Shown here: piece after piece, positions 23,955-35,853 of the stretch
Numbering within the stretch: the stretch's first letter is position 1
Layout of the letters: each line of letters begins with the position of its first letter
Source of the DNA: Syngnathus acus
Taxonomy: Eukaryota; Chordata; Actinopteri; Syngnathiformes; Syngnathidae
Direction of reading: 5' to 3'
Length of the DNA: 64,000 nucleotides
NCBI RefSeq assembly: GCF_901709675.1
Contig: NC_051101.1
Span: 10,374,501-10,438,500, forward strand
Made by a program: the position numbers and the translations under genes
Notes under the pieces: model-generated
Databases searched by the model: none
The model's input: the letters and a program-made list of their open reading frames with translations, nothing else
Told to the model about the DNA's origin: nothing

Positions 23955-23972
23955 GATTCGTTTGAACGAATC
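23955..23972. repeat. Near-palindrome at the left edge of the zinc-finger array
   Basis: GATTCGTTTGAACGAATC: 8-bp arms GATTCGTT/AACGAATC around TG. It is followed by TTTAGAGAGAACTGATT. It lies about 70 bp upstream of the GPATCH3 start codon. Part of a related motif (GAGTCGTTC, AAAGAACGAA) lies just before it. Confidence 0.8.
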
Positions 23973-24769
23973 TTTAGAGAGAACTGATTTGCTCACACGC
24001 TTCTGCAAGGAGCCCATGCTATCCACACTTGCGGCAGAGCTTGGGTTGGCCCTGATTATATATGCAGCCTAGGTCTTCTCCCCAAAACTATCATTGATGG
24101 GAGATGTATGAGGTCCTGGAACCCCTGAGGGTCCTCCCATTATTGAATGGGGACCCACCAGTAACAATTCCAGATGCCATCTTCATCTCTCACCTTCATA
24201 GCCTTCAATATGAGTACTGTGAAATAAACAACTCTTTAATGAAATGACTTAATGCATCTCAAGAACAATTTAAAGTGTTATGAGCAAGGCAAGGCAACAA
24301 AAAAAAAAACTGAAGAAAAATGGGGGATATCCAACACTATTTATTTTTTCATTTTATTGCTCCACATGAACACGAAAGGCTGAAGAATAAAAAAAACAAC
24401 TAAACAGACACTATTAAAAACTCAGCAACTTGTCCTGAATATGAATTAAAACAAATTGCAGTTAAAACCCACAACCAAAAGAAACATCAATTATAATGAC
24501 AAATACAGAACGATTCTCATCCCGAGGCTGGTTAACTATATTTTCAAATGCATTACTAAAACTAAAATATGAACTTCTCACTGTAGTAAAGGAAAGGAGT
24601 TCAGCATCTCAATCAAAAGCTACATACTAGAATACAATTATCATTGATGCATAAACTCAAAGTCTGCTCAAATAGAAGGTGAGAACTTCATGCATCATTG
24701 CTCATCTCCCAGAGAAACTCAGAATTCTCAATAGAGACTCTTTGACAAGTGACTGAGCAGGCAACTGGG

Positions 24770-26861
24770 TTAGGTGTGGGCTCCTGTGTGCCTGATTAAA
24801 CTTACCCTATAAGAGAATTTTCGGCCACAAACTGAGCACGAAAAAGGTTTCTCGCCAGTGTGGGTTCTTGTGTGACGTTTTAAATGGTGCCTCCGAGCAA
24901 ATTTTTGGCCACAATCTGAACATGAAAAAGGTTTCTCACCAGTGTGGATTCTTGTGTGAATTGTTAGATCGCTCTTCACTGAAAATTTTTTGCCACAAAC
25001 TGAGCATGAAAAAGGTTTCTCGCCGGTGTGGATTCTTGTGTGCTTGTTTAAATCTCCCTTATGATTGAATTTTTGGGCACAAACTGAGCATGAAAAGAGT
25101 TTCTCACCAGTGTGGATTCTTGTATGGATTTCTAAGTTTCTCTTCACTGAAAATGTTTTGCCACAAACTGAGCATGAATAAGGTTTCTCGCCAGTGTGGA
25201 TTTTTGTATGCGTTTTCAAATATCCCTTCTGAGAGAATTTTTGCCCACAAACTGAGCATGAAAAGGGTTTCTCACCAGTGTGGGTTCTTGTGTGACCTGT
25301 TAAATGGTGCTTCTGAGCAAATTTTTGGCCACAAACTGAGCATGAAAAAGGTTTCTCACCAGTGTGGGTTCTTGTGTGAATTGTTAGAGCTCCCTTCAAT
25401 GAAAATATTTGGCCACAAACTGAGCATGAAAAAGGTTTCTCACCAGTGTGGGTTCTCGTGTGCGTTTTTAAACTTCCACTTCGAGCAAATCTTTTCCCAC
25501 AAACTGAGCATGAAAAGGGTTTCTCACCAGTGTGGGTTCTTGTGTGCTTTTTTAAATTGCCCCCCTCAGAGAATTTTTCGCCACAAACTGAGCATGAAAA
25601 AGGTTTCTCGCCAGTGTGGATTCTTGTGTGAAGTGTTAGAGCTCTCTTCACTGAAAATTCTTGGCCACAAACTGAGCATGAAAAAGGTTTCTCGCCAGTG
25701 TGGGTTCTTGTGTGACCTTTTAAATGTTCCCTCCGAGCAAATTTTTGCCCACAAACTGAGCATGAAAAGGCTTTCTCACCAGTGTGGATTCTTGTATGAC
25801 ATTTGAAGCTTGCCTTATAACCGAATCTCTGGCCACAATCTGAGCATGAAAAAGGTTTCTCGCCAGTGTGGATTCTTGTGTGCTTTTTTAAATGTCCCCT
25901 CTCAGAGAATTTTTGGCCACAAACTGAGCATGAAAAGGGTTTCTCGCCAGTGTGGATTTTTGTGTGCCTTTTTAAATGTCCCCTCTGAGCAAATTTTCGG
26001 CCACAATCTGAGCATGAAAAGGGTTTCTCACCAGTGTGGGTTCTTGTGTGACTTTCTAAACGTCCCCTCTGAGCAAATTTTCGGCCACAATCTGAGCAGG
26101 AAAAGTTTTTCGTCACATCATCACTATCTAATGGCTGAGCTGCTTGTGATCCTCCACAGTGGTCTCCATCACCTTCTCTGGTCATTTGTTGACTTGAGCT
26201 GCAGCTTGGAGGCTCCGCCCCTTTGCTCACCTCATGTTGACCCTCATCTAAACTCCTCACAGGAACACCAATCGATAGCATCTTGAAGGTATCCTCCTCC
26301 TCTTTAATGTCACAGGAGTCTTCTCCCTCCTCTTTAATACAAAGCCGCTCCGGCTCTTCCTCCTCTTCTATGGTGCAAAGAAACTTCTGCACCATTTGTT
26401 CATTCATGTGGTGGACCTCTTTGCCCACATCCTCCTCTTTAATACAAGTCCGCTCTGGCTCTTCCTCCTCTTTTACGGTGCAAAGAATCTTCTGCACCAT
26501 TTGTTCATTCATGTGGTGGACCTCTTTGCGCACATTTTCCTCTTTAATGCACGTGAGCTCTGGCTCCTGCTGCTTAGGATGAATAGCTTCACTGATGTCT
26601 GCAAAAACAAGACAAACACATTAGTTACAATTGAAGAGAAACCGGTCAAAACTATATAAGGATTTTTTCAATCTGCCTATCACACGTGATGTGAATAGAA
26701 TACTACTAAAAATAAACACTGGAAGAGGATTCATAATAGAAACTAGACGTGTACGAACCTGCCGTGCGCAACACAACATTCGGCTGCAAGCAAAGATGTT
26801 CCTGTCGTCGACGCGTACGGTCCTTTTCCTCCACTTACTTTGCTGTGGTCCTTGCAGACAT
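24770..26861 (-). pseudogene. Zinc-finger gene Z1: 16 C2H2 fingers, exon 1 stop codon
   Basis: Two exons: 26861-26759 and 26598-24770. The second encodes DISEAI...KQQEPE, two acidic IKEE(D/N)[11 protein letters not shown] modules, a linker ([20 protein letters not shown]), then 16 C2H2 fingers joined by TGEKP linkers. It ends in [15 protein letters not shown]. This is the fish C2H2 layout for a nuclear DNA-binding protein; targets are unknown. Exon 1 starts MSARTTAK like its sisters, but codon 9 is TAA where they have TAC. The same change creates a GTAAGT donor-like site, but splicing from it to exon 2 would meet a stop within a few codons. The 16-finger frame is otherwise open. It may be a young pseudogene, or be translated from a methionine in exon 2. 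Confidence 0.8.
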
Positions 26862-27282
26862 TTTCACACTGCAATAACAACACTTGTTGAACGATGTTTG
26901 GCTAACAAAAGTGTCTTTTGGGCAGCGGCCAGCGAGCTATTTGTTGAAGTAATTGAATATAGGTTATCCCGTATTTAGACAATCGTATTTTGTGCTGTGC
27001 TAGATCGTTTGGCAAGAAAATAAACTTAGCAAAAGACAGTCTAGTTGCATTGCTCCACAATCATTTGAGATCGAACATTCGTCGAGGATAATCAAGCTAA
27101 ATGTTGTAAAGTTAGCATTGTGGTAGCTACCACGTGTGGTGAATTGTCTTCGTTGCTCCGCTGAGTGAAGTTCCTCCAAATATTCGAGTGGCCCAAAAGC
27201 AAAGATGTTAGCTGCTTTTTCCCCCCGTCTGCCAGGCATCGCATCTTTTAAACCTGGCGAGACACATGATCTTATCACTTTC
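26862..27282. other. Z1 upstream flank
   Basis: Putative promoter and 5'UTR of Z1, alike in all units. It contains one copy of the 100-bp element (27057-27155) that is expanded in front of Z2 and Z3. It ends where unit sequence (CACATGATCTTATCACTTT) gives way to transposon sequence. Confidence 0.7.
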
Positions 27283-28276
27283 ATGCGGCTCTTTTACGTT
27301 CATATCAACATGTGTTTATTTTTCGTGCGTATTTGCTTCGCTTGAGTTCAATATGGTATTTTGGTCAAACGCGCATGCGCGTGAGGTGAAATCCCGCAAA
27401 GGAGGAGGGACAAACAGAGCGATTGGTTTTGCTGGCTTTTTAATGAATGGTGACTGTGACTACGGGGGCCCATTAGGTCCAGAAAAGCTGACAAGACGCT
27501 TGCCAAAATGGCAAGTAAAAAATGCACAGCTAAACGAATATATGACGATGAACACAGGACGTTTTTAACAGAGTTAAAGTTGTTTTTTGCTGAACGCTAT
27601 GGCAAGCCATTCTGCCTGATATGTCGGACGTCATTAGCGCATTTAAAAGCTTCAAATGGTAAGCGCCACTTCAGCTCACGTCATGCCAATATCGATAAGG
27701 ACTTTGCAAAAGGGACTGAATTTCGCAAGCACAAGTTTGGAGACTTTGAAAAGTCAGGCAGAAAAATAGGTACAGTTTTTCAAAAAAATTACGAAGCACT
27801 CAGAGACTGTCACACTTGCATTGTTTCAACTGGCTTGGAACATTGCACGGGCTAAAAAGGCATACAATGAAGTGGAGTTCGTTAAAATATGCCTCAGTGA
27901 CGTTATTGAAATCTTGTCTCCTGAAAACGACAAACTAAAACGAATGGTCTGTCCCGCCACACATAGTAAGTGAAAATACTTATGTTTTTGTTTGTGGAAT
28001 TTGTTGAACTGAGAGTTTGTCTGTGTGAGACAATTCACACAATGTTCATTGTTGAAAATGTGGTCTTTGGTCTGTGCTTTTAGTACTGTAGGAGTCAATT
28101 TGTCATTATCATGTTGGTGCGTGATATAATAATGTCACAATAAATTTGACTGAGCAGAGGTGTGTGTGTGTGTGGGGGGGGGGGGTGTTCATTTGTGCTC
28201 ATGTGTATGATGTGGCTCTTTGCGATGACACAGTAAAAAATGTGGCTCTTAGTCTTTGACTGGTTGGCCACCCCTG
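27283..28276 (+). mobile_element. hAT-type transposon fragment A (5' end missing)
   Basis: The right end is TGGTTGGCCACCCCTG, a hAT-like terminus, directly followed by TGCTAGAT (28277-28284). The left end is lost: unit sequence stops near 27282 and changes to GCGGCTCTTTTACG, which looks internal. It carries part of a transposase gene and a GT/G-rich run at 28161-28187. Sequence and terminus differ from elements B and C. Confidence 0.75.
27508..27855 (+). pseudogene. hAT transposase N-terminal fragment
   Basis: 115 aa starting MASKKCTAKRIYDDEHRTF, with a BED-like zinc-finger pattern CLICRTSLAHLK...KRHFSSRH. This resembles ZBED/hAT transposase N-termini. The frame breaks near 27800-27855, and a second frame up to about 27975 (LAWNIARAKKAYNEVEF) continues the family pattern. 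The catalytic RNase H and dimerisation parts are absent. Dead fragment. Confidence 0.75.
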
Positions 28277-29079
28277 TGCTAGATAGTGTGGTGAATTCTC
28301 TTCGATGGTCAGCTGGTCTTCCAAACAAACGCTGAAAAAGTGGCTGGCTTGGGGAAGGAAAACTTCAGTCACACGCGGCTGTTTGGGGAAAGATTTTATT
28401 CAACCCATGTCAGAGAGAAGTGTCTCGCGCCCTAGCCGAGATGTCGAGTCCCTTTGTCTACTCTTTGGGGACCCACCAGGAACAATTCCGGATGCCACCT
28501 TCATCTCTCACCTTCATAGCCTTCAATATAAGTACTGTGAAGTAAACAACTCGAAATGTCTTAATGCATCTCAAGAACAATTTAAAGTGTTATGACCAAG
28601 GCAAGGCAACAAAAAAAAACTGAAGAAAAATGGGGGATATCCAACACAATTTATTTTTTCATTTTATTGCTCCACATGAACACGAAAGGCTGAAGAATAA
28701 AAAAAAAAACTAAACAGGCACTATTAAAAACTCAGCAACTTGTCCTGAATATGAATTAAAACAAATTGCAGTTAAAAACCACAACCAAAAGAAACATCAA
28801 TTATAATGACAAATACAGAACGATTCTCATCCCGAGGCTGGTTAACTATATTTTCAAATGCATTACTAAAACTAAAATATAAACTTCTCACTGTAGTAAA
28901 GGAAAGGAGTTCAGCATCTCAATCAAAAGCTACATACTAGAATAGAATTATCACTGATGCATAAACTCAAAGTCTGCTCAAATAGAAGGTGAGAACTTCA
29001 TGCATCATTGCTCATCTCCCAGAGACACTCAGAATTCTCAATAGAGACTCTTTGACAAGTGACTGAGCAGGCAACTGGG

Positions 29080-31358
29080 TTAGGTGTGGGCTCCTGTGTG
29101 CCTGATTAAACTTACCCTATAAGAGAATTTTCGGCCACAAACTGAGCACGAAAAAGGTTTCTCGCCAGTGTGGGTTCTTGTGTGACGTTTTAAATGGTGC
29201 CTCCGAGCAAATTTTTGGCCACAATCTGAACATGAAAAAGGTTTCTCACCAGTGTGGATTCTTGTGTGAATTGTTAGATCGCGCTTCACTGAAAATGTTT
29301 TGCCACAAACTGAGCATGAAAAAGGTTTCTCGCCGGTATGGATTCTTGTGTGGTTGATTAAATCTCCCTTATGATTGAATTTTTGGGCACAAACTGAGCA
29401 TGAAAAGAGTTTCTCACCAGTGTGGATTCTTGTATGGATTTCTAAGTTTCTCTTCACTGAAAATGTTTTGCCACAAACTGAGCATGAATAAGGTTTCTCA
29501 CCAGTGTGAATTTTTGTATGCGTTTTCAAAGATCCCTTCTGAGAGAATTTTTGCCCACAAACTGAGCATGAAAAAGGTTTCTCACCAGTGTGGATTCTTG
29601 TGTGATTGATTAACTCTCCCTTATGATTAAATTTTCTCCCACAATCTGAACATGAAAAAGGTTTCTCACCAGTGTGGATTCTTGTGTGAAGTGTTAGAGC
29701 TGTTTTCGTTGAAAATCTTTTGCCACAAACTGAGCATGAAAAAGGTTTCTCACCAGTGTGGGTTCTTGTGTGAATTGTTAGAACTGCCTTCAATGAAAAT
29801 ATTTGGCCACAAACTGAGCATGAAAAAGGTTTCTCACCAGTGTGGGTTCTCGTGTGTGTTTTTAAACTTCCACTTCGAGCAAATCTTTTCCCACAAACTG
29901 AGCATGAAAAGAGTTTCTCACCAGCGTGGGTTCTTGTGTGACTTTTTAAACGGTCCCTCTGAGCAAATTTCTGGCCACAAACTGAGCATGAAAAAGGTTT
30001 CTCACCAGTGTGGATTCTTGTGTGAAGTGTTAGAGCTTTCTTCACTGAAAATGTTTGGCCACAAACTGAGCATGAAAAAGGTTTCTCGCCAGTGTGGGTT
30101 CTTGTGTGACATGTTAAATATTCCCTCCGAGAAAATGTTTGGCCACAAACTGAGCATGAAAAAGGTTGCTCGCCAGTGTGGATTAATGTGTGCCTTTTTA
30201 AATTGCCCCCCTCAGGGAATTTTAGCCCACAAACTGAGCATGAAAAAGGTTTCTCGCCAGTGTGGATTCTTGTGTGCTTTTTTAAATGTCCCCCCTCAGA
30301 GAATTTTTGCCCACAAACTGAGCATGAAAAGGGTTTCTCGCCAGTGTGGATTCTTGTGTGCCTCTTTAAATGTCCCCCCTGAGCAAATTTTCGGCCACAA
30401 TCTGAGCATGAAAAGGGTTTCTCACCAGTGTGGGTTCTTGTGTGACTTTTTAAACGTCCCCTCTGAGCAAATTTTCGGCCACAATCTGAGCAGGAAAAGT
30501 TTTTCGTCACATCTTCACTATCTAATGGCTGAGCTGCTTCTGATCCTCCACAGTGGTCTCCATCATCTTCTCTAGTCATTTGTTGACTTGAGCTGCAGCT
30601 TGGAGGCTCCGCCCCTTTGCTCACCTCATGTTGACCCTCATCTAAACTCTTCACAGGAACACCAATCGATAGCATCTCGAAGGTATCCTCCTCTTTAATG
30701 TCACAGGAGTCTTCTCCCTCCTCTTTAATACAAAGCCGGTCCCGCTCTTCCTCCTCTTCTGTGGTGCAAAGAAGCGTGGGCACCATTTGTTCATTCAAGT
30801 GGTGGACGTCTTTGCCCACATCCTCCTCTTTAATACAAGGCCGCTCCGGCTCTTCCTCCTCTTTTATGTTGCAAAGAAACGTGTGCACCATTTGTTCATT
30901 CAAGTGGTGGACCTCTTTGCCCACATCCTCCTCTTTAATACAAGCCCGCTCTGGCTCGTCCTCCTCTTTTACGGTGCAAAGAAACTTCTGCACTATTTGT
31001 TCATTCAAGTGGTGGACCTCTTTGCCCACATCTTCCTCTTTAATGCACGTGCGCTCTGGCTCCTGCTGCTTAGGACGAATAGCTTCACTGATGTCTGCAA
31101 AAACAAGACAAACACATAAGTTACAATTGAAGAGAAACCGGTCAAAACTATATAAGGATTTTTTTCAATCTGCCTATCACACGTGATGTGAATAGAATAC
31201 TACTAAAAATAAATACTGGAAGAGGATTCATAATAGAAACTAGACGTGTACGAACCTGCCCTGCGCAACACAACATTCGGCTGCAAGCAAAGATGTTCCT
31301 GTCGTCGACGCGTACGGTCCTTTTCCTCCACGTACTTTGCTGTGGTCCTTGCAGACAT
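29080..31358 (-). CDS. Zinc-finger gene Z2: 17 C2H2 fingers, 705 aa
   Basis: Two exons: 31358-31256 (34 codons plus 1 base; [16 protein letters not shown]...RRQEHLC) and 31094-29080. They join in phase 1 to give [16 protein letters not shown], a hinge typical of teleost C2H2 genes. The total is 705 aa. Exon 2 holds three CIKEEDVGK(E/D)VHHLNEQ modules, the linker [19 protein letters not shown], a Ser/Gln-rich patch and 17 tandem fingers with TGEKP linkers. No break is seen. A nuclear sequence-specific DNA-binding protein is expected; neither KRAB nor SCAN is present, so a repressor role cannot be claimed. It has the largest upstream minisatellite of the array (six copies). Same class as Z1 and Z5 by its last finger ([10 protein letters not shown]). 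Confidence 0.88.
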
Positions 31359-32608
31359 TTTCACACTGCAATAACACTTGTTCAGCGATGTTTGGCTAAC
31401 AAAAGTGTCTTTCGGGCAGCGGCCAGCGAGCTATTTGTTGAAGTCATTGAATATAGGTTATCCCGTATTTACACAATAGTATTTTGTGTTGTATTAGATC
31501 GTTTGGCAAGAAAATAAACTTAGCAAAAGACAGTCTAGTTGCATTGCTCCACAATCATTTGAGATCGAACATTCGTCGAGGATAATCAAGCTAAATGTCA
31601 TAAAGTTAGCATTGTGGTAGCTACCATGTGTGGTGAATTGTCTTCGTTCCACAATCATTTGAGATCGAACATTCGTCGAGGATAATCAAGCTAAATGTCA
31701 TAAAGTTAGCATTGTGGTAGCTACCATGTGTGGTGAATTGTCTTCGTTCCACAATCATTTGAGATCGAACATTCGTCGAGGATAATCAAGCTAAATGTCA
31801 TAAAGTTAGCATCGTGGTAGCTACCATGTGTGGTGAATTGTCTTCGTTCCACAATCATTTGAGATCGAACATTCGTCGAGGATAATCAAGCTAAATGTCA
31901 TAAAGTTAGCATTGTGGTAGCTACCATGGGTGGTGAATTGTCTTCGTTCCACAATCATTTGAGATCGAACATTCGTCGAGGATAATCAAGCTAAATGTCA
32001 TAAAGTTAGCATTGTGGTAGCTACCATGGGTGGTGAATTGTCTTCGTTCCACAATCACTTGAGATCGAACATTCGTCGAGGATAATCAAGCTAAATGTCA
32101 TAAAGTTAGCATTGTGGTAGCTACCATGGGTGGTGAATTGTCTTCGTTGCTCCGCTGAGTGAAGTTCCTCCAAATATTCGAGGTGCCCAAAAGCAAAGAT
32201 GTTAGCTGCTTTTTTCCCCCGTCTGCCAGGCATCGCATCTTTTAAACCTGGCGAGACACATGATCTTATCACTTTGAATAACAGATGTGGTTTCAGTCTC
32301 AGTATACTTGTTGTTTCGTCGTCCATAAAAGGCCATCTGCTCAATTCTCTTCCGGCCACGGACAACTGGCCCTTCTAAATCCTTCACATGACTGAAACTA
32401 ACCCCACCCCCCCTGTACAGCGCAAATAACTCACGCGCCGGCCTGGCAACATACGGAGACACATGCTAAAGAAAGCGGGGCGCACTTCTGACCTTCTGTA
32501 CTGCAACCAAGCAGTAGTACAAATAACGTTGCTAACATGATAGGTTCGTCGTAACTTACGTCTTTCGTCATTGCGGTTGGCGACTTACAACACAAAGTTG
32601 TGCTAGAT
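31359..32608. other. Z2 upstream flank
   Basis: Putative promoter and 5'UTR of Z2, then the six-copy minisatellite (31551-32150), then unit sequence shared with Z4 and Z5. It ends at TGCTAGAT (32601-32608), the insertion site of hAT element C. No other gene. Confidence 0.7.
31551..32150. repeat. 100-bp minisatellite, six copies, upstream of Z2
   Basis: Units start ACAATCATTTGAGATCGAAC at 31551, 31651, 31751, 31851, 31951 and 32051, with only one or two differences between most neighbours. Each contains the perfect 12-bp palindrome TGGTAGCTACCA. Z1, Z4 and Z5 have one copy here and Z3 has four. Confidence 0.97.
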
Positions 32609-33547
32609 CAGGTGTGTCCAAAGTCCGGCCCGCGGGCCAAAACCAGCCCCCGATCAGATTTCATATGGCCCGTAGCTTCGGTCTTATAATGTATTATTTA
32701 TGGACCGCCTGCACTGTCAAACTGAATATTACAAAAGAAAAAACAAACAAACAAACAAACAAAAAAACAAAACAAAAAAAAAAAACTTGAACCTGTAATT
32801 CCTCCTATTACCAAAGGGTGGCAGCACCACCCCTCGCCGCTCATTTCTGCCATGGCGACTGCAAAGAAAACGAGGACAGTTGACATTGAGGAACGTCGCT
32901 TTCAAGAGAAATGGGAATTACAAAACTTCTTCGCTGAAAATCAAGGCAATTGTGTTTGTCTAATTTCTAAAGAGACGGTTGCCTTGTTTAAGGATTTCAA
33001 CCTAAAGAGACACTAGTAGACTAAACATGCTGACACATACGACAAGCTAAGTAAGGGAGTAACCGCGTTGATAAAGTGAAGCAGCTCCAAGCTGAAATGA
33101 CATCACAACAGCGATTCTTCACGCGGGGCTGAGTCAAAATGAAATAAAAATTAAATATGACTTAATATTAAATATTACGAGGTGGCCATGTTAATACTGT
33201 TGATGTTATGAACCTGTAGACATGACACAAACTATTACTTTCTGAAAGATATTGTAAATGACAAGAGCAAAACTCTGTTTTAAGTTTTAATCACACACAA
33301 ATTTGCCTTATAACTCCTGTTTAAAATGTTCATGAGGCAAAAATAATTTTAAACTCATGTAAATGTTAAGTATTTCAACAATGTTATCTGACTTCAGATA
33401 TGAATGAAAGGCAGAATTTGTATTTTTAGAGTTGTTCACATCTGCCTGAATGGCTTATATGTGGTTATTTTGTCATTTGAAAAATAAAGACAATTGTGAC
33501 AATGAAATTTGTTTTATAACAGTGTGTATTTGCATGAAATTAAAAAA
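32609..33547 (+). mobile_element. hAT-type transposon copy C (3' end deleted)
   Basis: The left end CAGGTGTGTCCAAAG follows TGCTAGAT. It matches copy B almost base for base until TGTATTTGCATGAAATTA, then jumps straight to unit sequence GACCCACCAGGAAC. The right terminus and about 190 bp of flank are missing. Extra A-rich sequence (CAAA repeats) lies at 32728-32786. Confidence 0.85.
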
Positions 33548-34161
33548 TGACCCACCAGGAACAATTCCAGATGCCACCTTCATCTCTCACCTTCATAGCC
33601 TTCAATATAAGTACTGTGAAGTAAACAACTCTTTAATGAAATGTCTTAATACATCTCAAGAACAATTTAAAGTGTTATGAGCAAGGTAAGGTAACAAAAG
33701 AACTGTTGAAGAAAAATGGGGGATATCCAACACTATCTTTTTTTCATTTTATTGCTCCACGTGAACATGAAAGGCTGAAGAATACAAAACCCTAAACAGA
33801 CACTATTAAAAACCCAGCAACTTGTCCTGAATATGAATTAAAACAAATTGCAGTTAAAAACCACAACCAAAAGAAACATCAATTATAATGACAAATACAG
33901 AACGATTCTCATCCCGAGGCTGGTTAACTATATTTTCAAATGCATTACTAAAACTAAAATATGAACTTCTCACTGTAGTAAAGGAAAGGAGTTCAGCATC
34001 TCAATCAAAAGCTACATACTAGAATAGAATTATCATTGATGCATAAACTCAAAGTCTGCTCAAATAGAAGGTGAGAACTTCATGCATCATTGGTCATCTC
34101 CCAGAGACACTCAGAATTCTCAATCGAGACTCTTTGACAAGTGACTGAGCAGGCAACAGGG

Positions 34162-35853
34162 TTAGGTGTGGGCTCCTGTGTGCCTGATTAAACTTACCCT
34201 CTCAGCGAATTTTCGGCCACAAACTGAGCACGAAAAAGGTTTCTCGCCAGTGTGGGTTCTTGTGTGACGTTCTAAATGGTGCCTCCGAGCAAATTCTTGG
34301 CCACAATCTGAACATGAAAAAGGTTTCTCGCCAGTGTGGATTCTTGTGTGACGTGTTAGAGCTGTCTTGACTGCAAAGTTTTTGCCACAAACTGAGCATG
34401 AATAAGGTTTCTCGCCAGTGTGGATTCTTGTGTGCGTATTTAAATTTCCACTCTGATGGAATTTTTTGCCACAAATCGAGCATGAAAAAGGTTTCTCACC
34501 AGTGTGGGTTCTTATGTGACTTTTTAAATGTTCCGTCTGAGCAAATTTTTGGCCACAATCTGAGCATGAATAGGGTTTCTCACCAATGTGGGTTCTTGTA
34601 TGAAATGTTAGACTTTTCTTCACTGAGAACTTTTGGTTACAAACTGAGCATGAATAGGGTTTCTCGCCAGTGTGGGTTCTTGTATGAATTTCTAAGTTTG
34701 TCTTCACTGAATATGTTTTGCCACAAACTGAGCATGAATGAGGTTTCTCGCCAGTGTGAATTCTTGTGTGCCTTTTTAAAGTGCCCCCCCCAGAGAATCT
34801 TTTCCCACAAACTGAGCATGAAAAGGGTTTCTCACCAGTGTGGGTTCTTGTATGAAGTGTTAGAGTTCCCTTCCGAGTGAATCTTTGGCCACAAACTGAG
34901 CATGAAAAGAGTTTCTCACCAGTGTGGGTTCTTGTGTGACTTTTTAAACGTCCCCTCTGAGCAAATTTTCGGCCACAATCTGAGCAGGAAAAGTTTTTTG
35001 TCACATCATCACTATCTGATGGCTGAGCTGCTTCTGATCCTCCGCAGTGGTCTCCATCATCTTCTCGAGTCATTTGTTGACTTGAGCTGCAGCTTGGAGG
35101 CTCCGCCCCTTTGCTCACCTCATGTTGACCCTCATCTAAACTCTTCACAGGAACACCAATCGATAGCATCTTGAAGGTATCCTCCTCCTCTTTAATGTCA
35201 CAGGAGTCTTCTCCCTCCTCTTTAATACAAAGTCGCTCCGGCTCTTCCTCCTCTTTTATGTTGCAAAGAAACGTGTGCACCATTTGTTCATTCAAGTGGT
35301 GGACCTCTTTGCCCACATCCTCCTCTTTAATACAAGGCCGCTCCGGCTCTTCCTCCTCTTTATGGTGCAAAGAAACGTGTGCACCATTTGTTCATTCAAG
35401 TGGTGGACCTCTTTGCCCACATCCTCCTCTTTAATACAAGGCCGCTCCGGCTCTTCCTCCTCTTTTATGGTGCAAAGAAACGTGTGCACCATTTGTTCAT
35501 TCATGTGGTGGACCTCTTTGCGCACATCTTCCTCTTTGATGCACGTGTGCTCTGGCTCCTGCTGCTTAGGACGAATAGCTTCACTGATGTCTGCAAAAAC
35601 AAGACAAGCACATAAGTTACAATTGAAGAGAAACCGGTCAAAACTATACAAGGATTTTTTCAATCTGCCTATCACACATGATATGAATAGAATAGTACTA
35701 AAAATAAACACTGGAAAAGGATTCATAATAGAAACTAGACGTGTACAAACCTGCCCTGCACAACACAACATTCGGCTGCAAGCAAAGATGTTCCTGTCGT
35801 CGACAAGTACGGTCCTTTTCCTCCACGTACTTTGCTGTGGTCCTTGTAGACAT
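34162..35853 (-). pseudogene. Zinc-finger gene Z3: 10 C2H2 fingers, 1-bp frameshift
   Basis: Two exons: 35853-35751 ([20 protein letters not shown]) and 35590-34162. Exon 2 has three acidic modules, the usual linker and 10 fingers, ending [15 protein letters not shown]. In the second-to-third module junction the plus strand reads CCTCCTCTTTATGG where sister modules read CCTCCTCTTTTATGG. One base is lost near 35369, shifting the frame. The upstream frame ends in a short garbled tail ([11 protein letters not shown]). Exon 2 length is one short of the expected multiple, which agrees. The finger region itself is open, so the loss is recent or an assembly error in a T run. It is sister to Z4 by finger content. 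Four minisatellite copies and intact hAT copy B lie upstream. Confidence 0.82.

Noticed and set aside
25090-25806. Long plus-strand reading frames through the finger exons (also at 29652-30575, 38719-39453, 43305-43871, 43893-44429)
   Set aside because: They are the antisense of the 84-bp finger repeat and read as a repeating [14 protein letters not shown] pattern. No start context, splice signals or family likeness; they follow the sense repeat exactly.
31551-32150. CRISPR-like array
   Set aside because: Repeats are contiguous 100-bp units with no unique spacers and sit in a vertebrate gene flank; this is a minisatellite.
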